64,000 bases of DNA, taken from contig JAZAYU010000012.1 of the NCBI GenBank assembly GCA_038501625.1, forward strand, positions 4,712,001-4,776,000, given 5' to 3'. How positions within the stretch are numbered: position 1 is the stretch's first letter; each line of letters opens with the position of its first letter. Made by a program: the position numbers and the translations under genes. Shown piece after piece: positions 1 through 15,500 of the stretch. Under the pieces are notes generated by a model that was given only the letters and a program-made list of their open reading frames with translations, had not been told where the DNA came from and did not search any database. Source of the DNA: Corbicula japonica. Taxonomy: Eukaryota; Mollusca; Bivalvia; Venerida; Cyrenidae.

Positions 1-423
1 ATCTAAATAAAGCCCTATGTCTTCAGCTGTTGTGTTAGTAATAACCAGTACTCGGCAGGGGATATAAATTCAATGAAATTGCTTGTTAGATTGGGGTATG
101 TTGTTTGGTGGGCAGGTGTCAACATTACATTTTTTTTTATGTTAAACTTTTCTCAGTAACCAAAGTAGAGCTTTGAAATTTAACATAGTTGTCAATCATC
201 ACAATAACAATTATCAGGACAAGTTTCATAACTCTTGACTGTATTTTGTCTCTTTTTTACTTAAAATTTAAAAAGAAATCTCTGTTTTCATCACACTGCA
301 GCATCTTCTTGTTGTTTTTGATAGATATTTTATGGTTATAAATATCTTTCTTGTGTTTCTGCTGTAAAATCAGTACCAGAACCTCATATCATTTTGATTT
401 TGTTGTAATGATTTATTTTGTAG
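1..423. other. AGL intron, 3' end
   Basis: No gene or clear repeat seen; it ends in a normal acceptor. Confidence 0.6.
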
Positions 424-563
424 TTACTTCATAGTTGATGCCAAGTACACCGGCTCTGTAGCGACAGAAGAGGGATACATGCATGGGGAAACAGGGAAGT
501 ACATCTTTGCCTGCAATGGCTGGGTGATGGGAGATGATCCACTGAGGAACTTTGCTGAACCAG
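424..563 (+). CDS. AGL: AGL window exon 1
   Basis: Acceptor TTTTGTAG ends at 423 and the donor GTAAGC starts at 564. The exon begins with the third base of a split codon and ends with the first base of a Gly codon. It reads [17 protein letters not shown] then [16 protein letters not shown], part of the glucanotransferase domain. This is the first AGL exon in the window; the preceding exons are off the left edge. Confidence 0.95.
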
Positions 564-3500
564 GTAAGCTGCCACAAGAAATTACAAATGTAATAAACCC
601 TTTGCCCAAGATCATAAAACTAAATCTGGAGATCAGTCTCAAATCTCAAGCATCTGATTGGCTGAAATGGCGACCAGTCGCCATGTCAGCCAATCAGATC
701 CTTGAGATTTGAGACTGATCTCAAAACTAGGTTTTATGATCTTGGGCCCAGGACTCCATGCGATATGGCTGCTATCGCATGGCAATCTGTGTAGATCAAG
801 ATCAGTTTGCACATCTTCTCTAATGTGCCAGCTGATCTGGATCTGCACAGTTTGCCATTAGAGTTGTCTCTATGGAGAAAAGGGTTTGTATGTGATGTGA
901 GTTATGCGGAAAACAGTTGCTATGAATAAGATGCTGATAGACAATATGAAGACAATTATCCTTATGGCTTGAGAAAACCTGACGAAACATGAAAGTTTGC
1001 TGCACACATGCTGTGTTTGTAGGTGTCAATGTTTACCTAAGAAGGGAGCTGGTTGGTTGGGGGGACAGTGCTAAGCTACAGTTTGGTAAGAAGCCAGAAG
1101 ATAACCCATATCTGTGGCAGAGAATGAAGGAGTACACCGAGATTACAGCCCGGATCTTCCACGGTGTTCGTCTAGATAACTGTCACAGTACACCCATACA
1201 TGTAGCAGAGGTAAGGCAACCGTTCTACAATTATATGAGTGTGTTAAAATAATATAATGACTTAAATATTGTGGTATCTTTATATTCAACGCCATTTTAA
1301 TGTTCACAATTTAATTTAATACATGTATTTCGCAATAGGGAAATTGTGCAAAATGATAGTTCAGCAAAATTTGACCATAGCATTTGCGCGAAATTTAGTC
1401 CCTGCAAAATGAAATGTTAGGTACCACTGTATGGAAAGTATATCAGCATTGTTGTAATTACAGGTTACTTTTTGTCATGTAGCACTCCGTATATTGCATT
1501 GGTATTGCATAAATACTTGCGTTTGTCAGCAAAAATTAATAGGAAGTAGCATCTTTAAATTATGTATGGATCCCTAAGCTTTTTCATTTTCCATACTTTT
1601 TTATGGATTCTTTATTTCGTTTAAACGAAATATTGTTTTGTTTAAACGAATTAATATTTTGTTTAAACGAAATAATATTTCATTTAAACGAAATAACAAA
1701 AATAATATTTAGTTTAAACGAAATAACAAATCCTTAAAAAGTATGGAAAAAGAAAAAAAAGTATGCTAAATGTCACCTTACGGGCTCTGTAGTTATGCCT
1801 TTTGTGACAGAACACTTGTTTAATTTTCTTTCACTTCCTCCTAAAATTTCCATTATTTCCTACACACTGCTGTTTACATAGATATACATTGTTGTCTGCT
1901 GAATCTAGCGCCTCATTTATGTTACTGAAATCCATTTCCAGAAAATACAGACTGCTGTAGATGCAGTAAAAGTACGATAGAAAAGCTTAATTTGTTATAC
2001 TTGTTTGACTTCTTTCATGGTATTATCCAGTACATGCTTGATGCAGCACGTAAAATCCGTCCAGACCTGTACGTCGTGGCCGAACTGTTCACTGGTGGAG
2101 AACATCTTGACAATCTGTTTATCAACAGACTAGGAATCAACTCTCTCATCAGAGGTAAATCCAGCAGACCTTACGCTAAACCCCTAACTCTTTACTTCAT
2201 GTATACCGCTTTACACTGTACCATGTGGGAACATTGTAGATCCAGATCAGCTGGCACATCTATGCAGTCTGATCAGCATCTACTCTAATCATTTTTTTAA
2301 TTAGCTTAATTATGAGCAAGAAGTCAGAGTAAGTGTAAATCCTGATCTGGCAGTACAGATGCTCTTGGCCATGCAGTTTAGTGTCAAAGGGTTTGTCATA
2401 TTTCCTTTTTCTCAACTCATAAGTGTTTGGAGGGTGCTTAGCTTTTAACACTGGCCATTTAAGTAACCTTAAAATGGCTCTTAAATGGGAAAACAGAAAA
2501 TTGTAACCTGTTTATTGAAGGAGTTTACAGAAGAAGGATTCTTGGAAGCATAATTTTGGTCACTTAGAAGAACTTCTGCCTCACAAATATTCAATCTTCA
2601 TGAAACTTGGTGAAAATGTTTATGGGCATAATATTTTCAGCCACTTCAGCATTATGACCCTTTATTTATACAAGAAATGGAAAATTCGCCTTATCTGCTC
2701 TCTTAAGTATTGATTTGGCTTTTAAATCAAGTTCATTATGGTAATAAGGGTTCCCATTATTTAAATGCCCTATAACTTAATCAATAGGACACATATTGCA
2801 TATGATTTAAGTAGTTGCCCCAAAATAACAATTTGTTTTAAATATCAAAAGTTAAAAAAAGTATGTAATAACTAGATTTATTATTATAGTGTAAATTATA
2901 AAAAAAATAATTTTGTAAAATAGTAGGTTATAAATTAGACTGACTGGTATATTAAAAGTTGTCATATATATACTTGCAGAGGCAATGAGTGCTCATGATA
3001 GTCGTAAATTAGGGTCTCTCCTACATCGTTACGGAGGTCAACCAGTCGGGGCCTTCATACAGCCCCGAATGAAACCCCTGGTGCCATCTATGGCCCATGC
3101 AATCTTCTATGATCAAACACATGACAACGAATCTCCAATTAAGGTAAGTTTGATTTATAAAGTTGAAGAAAAAGGTTGTCAAATGCTGTTTGGCTAGTGT
3201 TGTTGATTGAGCATTATACTTGAATCCAAGGGTGACCAGTTCAATTCCATGGCAGCACAGCTATTCTACAGTGCAATTTGAAATATATATTCCAAGTTGT
3301 TATAAACTCACTACTGAAAAATCAAAAAGTGGTAGTGATGAAGTTAACAATTTATACTTTGCAGAAGAAGTCAGCGTATGATATGTTGCCAACCACAGCT
3401 CTAGTATCTATGGCATCTTGTGCAACAGGAAGTAACCGTGGTTATGATCAGATGGTGCCTCATCATGTGAGTATTCTACCTAAACATCTGTGGATATACT

Positions 3501-6500
3501 TCTATATACAGCTATCATCACGTGTAAAAATTATTTTTAATACTTCATGTTCACATTCCCAACAATTGAATCTTATTTTGAGCCATGCATAAATTTTGAC
3601 TTTTGGTTGTGCAATGGCATAAACTAGTGTTAAGGTGATATGTTTTGCATTACTTATCATAATGTATACTTAAAGAAATTAGAAACACAACTTCTTTAAA
3701 TAAGAAATACATTCCATGTTTAAAGAAGTTGTGTTTATAATTTCTTCAAGTACATATAATATAGTAAAGGAAATTAAAAATGCAACTTCTTTAATCACGA
3801 AACATATTTTGTGTTTAAAGAAGTTGCGTTTCTAATTTAGTATATATGTCGTAGATATTTCTGTATGTTTTAGATTCATGTTGTCACCGAGGACAGAAAG
3901 TATACGAGCTGGGCAGACTGGGACTTCCCTGATAGACCTTACATCAACCAAACGTTTGGAATTACCCGAGCTAAAACATTGCTGAACAGCCTGCACTTGA
4001 TGTTAGGACAGGGTAGTGTCACTAACAACAAGGAGAAATATAGCTTCTCCCAGGTACTCACACTGCTGGAAAACAGTCCCTTTCATGATTTTTAAGACGC
4101 CTTTTGAAGAAAATCTGAGGATAGAGAGCGCTTTGTCTGTGTGTTCATCAGTCTGTTGGTTGGATGGCCACAAAAACTTCACATTAGCTATATCTTTGCT
4201 ATTTCTCAGTATTTCTTAATCAAACTTTTAAACTGAACACCCATTAAGCAATGTTTCTTTAGCACTTTACTTGTCATTGTTAGTGTAAAATTGTTAAGAA
4301 CCTTAAATAGCATGATGTAGGACCTTATATTTGAAAACTCATTGTTAAATAAACTTTAATTGTCACTTGGTTACAGCTTAACCCTTAACTTCATAATTAT
4401 GGGTTTTATCACAATCATATCCCATGGATAACAATCATATCCCATGGATAACAATCATGTCCCTTCGATAACAATCATGTCCCATGGATAACAATCATGT
4501 CCCATGGATAACAATCATGTCCCATGGAAAACAATCATCTCCCTTGGATAACAATGATATCCCTTGGATAACAATCATTTCCCATGGATAACAATCATGT
4601 CCCATGGATAACAATCATATCGTATGGATAACAATCATGTCCCATGGATAACAATGATATCCAATGGATAGCAATCATATCCCATGGATAACAATCATGT
4701 CCCTTGGATAACAATCATGTCCCATGGATAACAATCATGTCCCATGGATAACAATTATGTCCCATGGATAACAATCATCTCCCTTGGATAACAATGATAT
4801 CCCTTGGATAACAATCATTTCCCATGGATAACAATCATGTCCCATGGATAACAATCATATCATATGGATAACAATCATGTCCCATGGATAACAATGATAT
4901 CCAATGGATAGCAATCATATCCCATGGATAACAATCATGTCCCTTGGATAACAATCATATCCCATGGATAACAATCATGTCCCATGGTTAACAATCATAT
5001 CCCATGGATAACAATCATGTCCCTTGGATAACAATCATATCCCATGGATAACAATCATGTCCCATGGATAACAATCATGTCCATTGGATAACAATCATAT
5101 CCCATGGATAACAATCATATCCCATGGATAACAATCATATCCCATGGATAACAATCATATCCCATGGATAACAATCATGTCCCATGGTGACAATCATATC
5201 TCATGGATAACAATCATGTCCCATGGATAACAATCATGTCCCTTAGATAACAATCATGTCCCTTAGATAACAATCATGTCCCATGGATAACAATCATGTC
5301 CCATGGATAACAATCATGTCCCATGGATAACAATCATGTCCCATGGATAACAATCATGTCCCATGGATAACAATCATGTCCCATGGACAACAATCATCTC
5401 CCTTGGATAACAATGATATCCCATGGATAACAATGATATCCCTTGGATAAAAATCATTTCCCATGGATAACAATCATGTCCCATGGATCACAATCATATT
5501 GTATGGATAACAATCATGTCCCATGGATAACAATGATATCCAATGGATAACAATCATATCCCATGGATAACAATCATGTCCCTTGGATAACAATCATATC
5601 CCATGGATAACAATCATGTCCCATGGTTAACAATCATATCCCATGGATAACGATCATGTCCCTTGGATAACAATCATATCCCATGGATAACAATCATGTC
5701 CCATGGTTAATAATGACTCATGGATAACAATGATGTCCCATGGATAACAATCATGTCCAATGGATAACAATCATGTCCCTTGAATAACAATCATGTCCCT
5801 TGGATAACAATCATATCGCATGGATAACAATCATGTCCCATGGTTAACAATCATGTCCCATGGATAACAATGATATCCCATGGATAACAATCATTTCCCA
5901 TGGTTAACAATCATGTCCCATGGATAACAATCATGTCCCATGGGTAACAATCATATCCCATGGATAACAATCATATCCCATGGATAACAATCATATGCCT
6001 TGGATAACAATCCCATCCCATGGATAACAATCATGTCCCATGGATAACAATCATGTCCCATGGATTACAATCATATCCCATGGATAACAATCATGTCCCA
6101 TGGATAACAATCATGTCCCATGGATTACAATCATATCCCATGGATAACAATCATATGCCATGGATCACAATCATGTCCCTTATATAACAATCATGTCCCA
6201 TGGATAACAATCATGTCCCATGGATAACAATCATGTCCCATGGATAACAATCATGTCCCATGGATAATCATGTCCCATGGATAACAATCATGTCCCATGG
6301 ATAACAATCATCTCCCTTGGATAACAATCATATCCCATGGATAACAATGATATCCCATGGATAACAATCATTTCCCATGGATAACAATCATGTCCCATGG
6401 ATCACAATCATATTGTATGGATAACAATCATGTCCCATGGATAACAATGATATCCAATGGATAACAATCATATCCCATGGATAACAATCATGTCCCTTGG

Positions 6501-9500
6501 ATAACAATCATATCCCATGGATAACAATCATGTCCCATGGTTAACAATCATATCCCATGGATAACAATCATGTCCCTTGGATAACAATCATATCCCATGG
6601 ATAACAATCATGTCCCATGGTTAACAATCATGTCCCATGGATAACAATCATGTCCCTTGGATGACAATCATGTCCCTTTTATAACAATCATACTCCATGG
6701 ATAACAATCATGTCCCATGTTATCCATGGATAACAATCATGTCCCATGGATAACAATCATGACTCATGGATAACAATGATGTCCCATGGATAACAATCAT
6801 GTCCAATGGATAACAATCATGTCCCTTGAATAACAATCATGTCCCTTGGATAACAATCATATCGCATGGATAACAATCATGTCCCATGGTTAACAATCAT
6901 GTCCCATGGATAACAATGATATCCCATGGATAACAATCATTTCCCATGGTTAACAATCATGTCCCATGGATAACAATCATGTCCCATGGGTAACAATCAT
7001 ATCCCATGGATAACAATCATATCCCATGGATAACAATCATATGCCTTGGATAACAATCCCATCCCATGGATAACAATCATGTCCCATGGATAACAATCAT
7101 GTCCCATGGATTACAATCATATCCCATGGATAACAATCATATGCCATGGATCACAATCATGTCCCTTATATAACAATCATGTCCCATGGATAACAATCAT
7201 GTCCCATGGATAACAATCATGTCCAATGGATAACAATCATGTCCCATGGATAACAATCATGTCCCATGGATAATCATGTCCCATGGATAACAATCATGTC
7301 CCATGGATAACAATCATCTCCCTTGGATAACAATCATATCCCATGGATAACAATGATATCCCATGGATAACAATCATTTCCCATGGATAACAATCATGTC
7401 CCATGGATCACAATCATATTGTATGGATAACAATCATGTCCCATGGATAACAATGATATCCAATGGATAACAATCATATCCCATGGATAACAATCATGTC
7501 CCTTGGATAACAATCATATCCCATGGATAACAATCATGTCCCATGGTTAACAATCATATCCCATGGATAACAATCATGTCCCTTGGATAACAATCATATC
7601 CCATGGATAACAATCATGTCCCATGGTTAACAATCATGTCCCATGGATAACAATCATGTCCCTTGGATGACAATCATGTCCCTTTTATAACAATCATACT
7701 CCATGGATAACAATCATGTCCCATGTTATCCATGGATAACAATCATGTCCCATGGATAACAATCATGACTCATGGATAACAATGATGTCCCATGGATAAC
7801 AATCATGTCCAATGGATAACAATCATGTCCCTTGAATAACAATCATGTCCCTTGGATAACAATCATATCGCATGGATAACAATCATGTCCCATGGTTAAC
7901 AATCATGTCCCATGGATAACAATGATATCCCATGGATAACAATCATTTCCCATGGTTAACAATCATGACCCATGGATAACAATCATGTCCCATGGATAAC
8001 AATCATGTCCCATGGATAACAATAATATCCCATGGATAACAATCATATGCCTTGGATAACAATCCCATCCCATGGATAACAATCATGTCCCATGGATAAC
8101 AATCATGTCCCATGGATAACAATCATATCCCATGGATAACAATCCCATGCCATGGATCACAATCATGTCCCTTGGATAACAATCATATCTCTTGGATAAC
8201 AATCATGTCCCGTGGATAACAATCATGTCCCATGGATAACAATCATATCCCATGGATAAAAATCATGTCCCATGGATCACAATCATGACTCATGGATAAC
8301 AATGATGTCCCATGGATAACAATCATGTCCAATGGATAACAATCATGTCCCTTGAATAACAATCATGTCCCTTGGATAACAATCATATCGCATGGATAAC
8401 AATCATGTCCCATGGTTAACAATCATGTCCCATGGATAACAATGATATCCCATGGATAACAATCATTTCCCATGGTTAACAATCATGTCCCATGGATAAC
8501 AATCATGTCCCATGGATAACAATCATGTCCCATGGATAACAATAATATCCCATGGATAACAATCATATGCCTTGGATAACAATCCCATCCCATGGATAAC
8601 AATCATGTCCCATGGATAACAATCATGTCCCATGGATAACAATCATATCCCATGGATAACAATCCCATGCCATGGATCACAATCATGTCCCTTGGATAAC
8701 AATCATATCTCTTGGATAACAATCATCCCATGGATAACAATTGTATCCCATGGAGTAAAATGTTAAGTGTCTGGCTGGGTGTAATTGTAAAAGACTGATT
8801 CTGGAACAGATGTTTATCATAAATGTGCCCACTAGTCGGCATTTCAGCCAATCAGATGCTTGAGATTTAAGACTGGTCTCCAATCTTAGTATTTTAATCT
8901 TGGGCCCTGTTCTCAATAAATTTACTGTTATTATGTTATTCTTATTTTAGATCTACGTAGATCAGATAGATGATCACACAGTTTCTGTAACTCGTCACAA
9001 TCCAGTCACTCACGAGTCCATTGTGTTGGTGGCCATGACCGCATTTAGTGAACCCAAAGAGCCAGAAAAGACACCATATGTCAGACCTGTTACCATTCAA
9101 GGTGCGATTTTTCTTTTAACAGCAGTGTTTAGTTTTACTGTAAAATGTGGTTCATATATTGTTAATGGTCCTGCGGGTGACAGTAGTGTTCAACTGAACA
9201 TCCATCTAGTATGACATGATCGAACAGCGTAGATCCAGATCAGCCAGCACAGCCATCTGTTCAGGATCTAGTCTTTTGCTTTCTTAATAAAAAATAACCT
9301 AATGAATTAGAAAGTGAACATTGTAGATCCAGATCATACAACACAGCATGTGCTGACTGATCTGGATCTAAATTATTCATCCATTGCCATATCCCATGGA
9401 GTAAAGGTTTAAGTGCACTAAGGTGACGTGTAATGTTTCCAGGAGTGATTGAGAAAATAGTGTTTGAGATCCAGACTTGTCGTACCAAAGATTACAAGTA

Positions 9501-12500
9501 CAAGAAGGACCCTGACTTCATCAATGGTATGCCAGACTTCTATCTGAAGATACAGGAGAACATCCCTTCCAGCTTGAGCCGCATGGTCTCTGTCAATATG
9601 AACAATGAAGGAACTTGTTCTATTGTCCATTTCAACACTTTTACCCCAGGAAGCGTTATAGCTTTCAAGTAAGTCACTAATGCATAAACAACCTATTTTT
9701 GTTTGTGATCACTCTATATCTCTAGAACCATCCCCATTTAATTCCATAAATTTAGGTTTTACCTCTTTTCAGTCACTCACATTAGTGAGCAATATAAATT
9801 TTAATCACATGCAAGAGGGTGACTTTGGTCAGGGAATAGAGAAAATCAATATTTTGTTCAAGGTCAAGGAATTTTTTTAACTGGTCAGAGGAATATGGAA
9901 AACAAGGCAAACATCAGGAAAAGGCAGAGAAATTAAGAACCAGAATTTGAGAGCCAATGAATCAAATTATTTGTTAAAAGAGCAGAAAGAATTATACCAA
10001 GGCTAAGGAAGTCTCTTTGTTTCTGACCAACCAACCATTTTACAGATATTTTGTTAGCACTAATTCTTCTTTTTTTTATAACCAAAATTTAATTTCAATC
10101 TGTCATTGAACAAAATCATTCAGGAATTTTTAAAGAAATACAGTAGATTTGGTATTTGTAAAAAAATCATAATAGGCAGTATCATGTAAGGAGTAAATAC
10201 AAGATGATTTATCTTAAGAGTTTCTTGAAGGTGTAGTCTGGTTGAAGGTTGTTGTCAACAAAGTAGTTTACAATTTTGTAGATTGTAGTTGCTCTAGGTA
10301 CTGTTAAATCATTTTATTTTGTGCAGGTTTAATATTAGTGTATTTTGCCCTACGGCAAGAGCACGAAATTCAACCCCAGCGAAATTAAACCATTTAATAG
10401 TGTTTCTTTACAGGAAAATACAGTTGCGCCATTTTTTTGCCCCCCCCCCCCAAATTAGTTATTTACGGGTTTTGCGTGAAATTTCGTCCCCGCGAAATTA
10501 AATGATACTACAGTATACTTATGTGATGTAAGAGACAATCTCACTCATAAAATCAGCGTGCAATGGATGAACTCCCTGGTACTTCTCCCTTTGCTTACTC
10601 TTTGTGTATCAGAAGTGGTCTAACAAGATGGACATGAATAATTCAGCCACTAATAAAAGCCAATTAGAGAAACTAGCATACGTCTGGTCATGTTTTACCT
10701 GATATATGTATAAGATAATGTAACAGCTTGTGAAAATTATTGTTGCTATCTTTTGTTAATAGGAGTGTTCTACCTCCGCCAGCCCAGCAAGCCATTCTCG
10801 AGATACGACGAGGTCTTGGACAGTTTGGCTATCTCATGAGATCGTACAGTGGTCGTAAATTATTTGATGAAACTGTTGACACTTCCAACTTCCGATCCAT
10901 AGTGTCAGCTCTGACGCTGGCAGACCTTAATGTTGCGCTGTTTCGATGTAGGGGAGAAGAAGAGGCTGATGGGAATGGTTTCAGTGTCTACAACATTCCT
11001 GGATCTGGAGACATGAACTTCTGCGGCCTCAGAGGTAATGTAAGCACCCTTGTCCCAGGGAGCCGATCTAGGTGTTTTTGACGTCTTAGATTATCCCTTT
11101 ACTCCATATATACATGTTTTAATGCATGTCATATGATGTGAAACTAGTGTGGATCCAGATAAGCTGGCAAATCTGTGCTGTCTGATCAGGATCTAAACTG
11201 GTTGCTTCTTGGTCAGAAATAACCTAATAAATCTATAAGTGAACAGAGTAGATTCTGATCAGACGGCATGGATGTGCCGGCTGATCTGGATCCTAACTGT
11301 TCGCCCATGCAACAAAGGTTTGTCTATGTAGGAAAGGGTTAACCACCCTTGTCCTAGGGAGCAGGTTTTGGAAGTCTAACAATCTGGCTACATATTCTTC
11401 AGGGCTTTTCATCAGAAAATTGGGAAGTAGTCATGGCCTTTCAAATTGGGAAATTTGTGCGTGATAATTGTTTATTTTTGGAAAACAAAATTCATTAAAA
11501 GAAGGTACTAGTTTCTAAATTTGAAAAGTAATAAGAATTTTCAAATTTAATGTTTTAAAGCACTTTATTTGACAGACTTTAATTTTTAAACTCCCCTCAG
11601 AGGATTTTGATCTATTTTTCAACATCTTTCCAAGCATTTTGGAAAGAGACTCTGCCACCCTTGGGAAAAAATACTATATTTTTGGATTGGGAAGAGGCCT
11701 TTATAAGGCCCTATGTTATATAACAATGAAAAGCCCTGTTCTCCACTTGAATTTGTGTTTGTCAGAAAAACAAACATGGCTTGGCAGAGTCTAACTAAAC
11801 TAGTTACACCTCTCCCTTGATATCAGTCAGTGAAACTGCAGTATTTTGAAACAGTGTGAAATTTTTCTTAATCAGTTTTTCCTCGGAAAAATAAAATAAT
11901 GTTTTCGTTGTAAAAAAATATTTTATGATTTTCCTGAGGAAATGAATACAAATGTTCAAGATAAGTTTGTGCTCATGCCAAATGCTATCTCAAATCAAGT
12001 CATTTTTTATTGCTTAAGACTGCAGTGAAATTATCAAAATTTACGTTTTTATGAAGTATGAATAATGATATTTTGCAAAATTTGTAAAAAGTAATGCAGC
12101 ACCTCTATCAAAATTGTATAAACATTTCTAGTTGGTAACCTTTAACCATTTACTTCATGTATACAGGCTTTATGTCATATGTGAACAGTAAAGATCCAGA
12201 TCAGCTGGCACATGCCCACCGTATGATCAGGGTCTATAATGTTTGTTTCATGGTCAAAAATAACCTGATGAATCAAAAAGTGAACAGTGTAGATCCTGAT
12301 CCTATTTGGTAAATTTGCCATCTGATCTGGATCTACACTATTTGCCCATGGATAACAGCCATATCTTATGGCATAAAGTGTTCACCATTGAACTTATTGA
12401 TTTTTGAGATGCCGTTGACACACCTAGTTTATATTTCAACCCCTATTGGTTCACTCTACAGGTATATCAACAGTGCTTAGTGATGTGAGAACCCGCAATG

Positions 12501-15500
12501 ATTTGGGTCACCCACTGTGTGGAAACCTGAGAGAAGGGGATTGGTTACCTTCCTATATAGCCAAGAGACTGTTAATACATCAAGGAACAGAACATGTGAG
12601 TAGCTTTACTTCAAATTTTGGGTTTTCTATTTATTTTATAGATAGAATTATTTTAAACCTTAAAAATCATGATTATAGAACAGTGGATGCAGAAACAGTT
12701 TCTTAATGAAAAATACTGGGTTTAAAACATGTTACAATATCAGTGGTTTTCTCTGTTATATGGATGTCTTGTAGTAAGAAATTGGCAAACATTTTGAATT
12801 CCACTTAAAGGCTAGAAAAAGTGTGACATGTTTTGACATTATGTAACACTTTAACTCTTTCCTCCATATATGTATGCCTTAAGTGTTTTAGCAAACAGTG
12901 TAGATCCAGATCAGCCGACATTGATGTACTGGGGGCTGATCAAGAACTATACTGATCACTTTTCAATTTATTCAGTTACTTCTGACCAATATGCGATCAG
13001 TGCAGATCCAGATCTGATGGCATGGGTGTGCCGGCTGATCTGGATTTACGCTGATCAGACATGCATAAAAATTTGTATATATTAGGGAAGGGAACAGTTA
13101 TCCGGAAATATCCAGATAGAAAAATCGTATCCGGATACCATTCACATATTCGAATACCCTTAAATTTTTACGAATTTTAATTTCGGTATTTTGTTCGAGT
13201 TTTGAAAAATATTGCTTAAACTCTAAATCTTTCTTAAAAACGCTACAATGTTTGCGCTAATCTCGATGGTATATGGTTTTCCCCAGGCAAAACTCGGCGG
13301 ACAGCCACAGCAAGGTTGACAAAAGAGGTGTTAATTCAATTGTTTGTATAGTGGTTATTTGGGAGACTGGAAGATAAGTATTCCAGACCATGTTTGACAC
13401 CTGTCAAGATGCAATAACTTGTTGAACTTGTAAACGAGACAAACCTCAGATTAATTGACAATTTATTGCAAGAGAATTTTGAGCAAATACAGTCTTGACA
13501 TTTTTTTGAAATTTTGAAATGACTGCATTATAAAAATTGAAAGGAAAAAAAACAACACTTATCATTAGTCGCCGATATCCAAAAATGTTAGATAATGCAA
13601 TTTACTATAACCATAAACTTTACATATGTATTTTTTAACCTGATACATGTGATTGCATATGACTATATGCGTAAATTTTGTGTTTAAAGAATATTTTTTA
13701 TGAGCTCTCAAGCTTTCTCGTGAAATGAGACTCAAATTTTATCGATCACCAGTATTAAAACTTCTGCCCTATTCTCATGTACATTTTCGCGTACCTCTTT
13801 TTTTTATATTAATAAACGTTTAGACATATGGTCCGAATTTTCACTTATATTTTGTTTCCGTGATACAGCGGTAGGCTTGTCGATTACTCAAACGATCGCC
13901 ATATAGCGTAGCTGTATGCATTTTAATTGTGCAAATATTAAATAAGCTAAATTTTCTGTGGTTGATAAAATTATATGGTTATTCGGATAGTATCCGGATA
14001 CCGGATTCGGTTATCTGAATAGTGATTTAGATATCTGTTCCCATCCCTAGTTTATATGAAGTAAAGGATTAAATTTAGAATATGTCAATTTTCCAGTTTA
14101 ATCTTGATCTCTGCTCTTTTACTTCTTAGTCAGAAATAACCTCTAAAATCAAACAGAATATATCCAGATCAGACTGCATATCTACAATGTACACATATAA
14201 GCTGTATCCAGGAAGTAATGGGTTAAAATTTCCACATGTCTGTATTTCATTTCAGCTTGGTGCGTGGTTCAGGAACATTTTTGATCATCTATCTAAAGTT
14301 CCTAGATATCTGATCCCCTCGTACTTTGATGCTATCATCACGGGGGCTTATGTGATATTGAGGCAGCATGCATTCACCCTCATGTCAGAGTAAGTGTGCT
14401 ACACATACTTTAGTAAAGTTCCTAGATATCTGATCCCCTCGTACTTTGATGCTATCATCACCGGGGCTTATTATCCCCCTGCCAAAGGCTAGGGGATATT
14501 AGAAATGCTCTTCGTCCGTCCGTCTGTGCATCCGTCCGAAACAATTTTTTCCGGAGCATAAATCCAAAACTACTGGAGGGATTTTATTCAAACTTCATAC
14601 ACTGACAGAGCACATTGGTAGGTAGTGCAGTGTGCAAGAACAATAACTCTACCTTGCCTATTTTTAGAGTTATTCCCCTTTATCATATTTACTTGATAAA
14701 TTTTGTCTGGAGCATAACTCCAAAAGTACTTGAGGGATCTTATTCAAACTTCATTCACTGACAGAGCACATTGGTAGGTAGTGGAGTGTGCAAGAACAAT
14801 AACTCTACCTTGCCTATTTTTAGAGTTACACCTCGTTATCATATTTACTTGATAAATTTTGTCCGGAGCATAACTCCAAAACTACTTAAAGGATTTTATT
14901 CAAACTTCATACACTGACAGAGCACATTTGTAGGTAGTGCAATGTGCAAGAACAATAACTCTACCTTGCCTATTTTAAGAGTTATTCCTCTTTATCATAT
15001 TTACTTGATAATTTTAATCCGGAGCATAACTCCAAAACTACTTGAGGGATTTTATTCAAACTTCATACACTGACAGAGCACATTGGTAGGTAGTGCAGCG
15101 TGCAAGAACAATAACTCTACCTTGCCTATTTTTAGAGTTATTCCTCTTAAACACATTTACTTGATAAATTTTGTCCGGAGCATAACTCCAAAACTACTTG
15201 AGGGATTTTATTCAAATTTCATATACTGACAGAGCACATTGGTAGGTAGTGGAGTATGCAAGTGCAATAACCCTACCTTGCCTTTTTTTAAAGTTATTCC
15301 CCTTTATCACATTTACTTGATACATTTTTTCCAGAGCATAACTCAAAAACTACCTTAGGAATTTTATTCAAACTTCATACACTGACAGAGCACATTGGTA
15401 GGTAGTGCAGTGTGCAAGTCCAATAACTCTACCTTGCCTATTTTTAGAGTTATTCCTCTTTATCAGATTTACTTGATAAATTTTGTCCGGAGCATAACTC

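Noticed and set aside
4407..8757. Possible CRISPR-like array
   Set aside because: No unique spacers; it is a continuous 20-bp tandem repeat in an animal intron.
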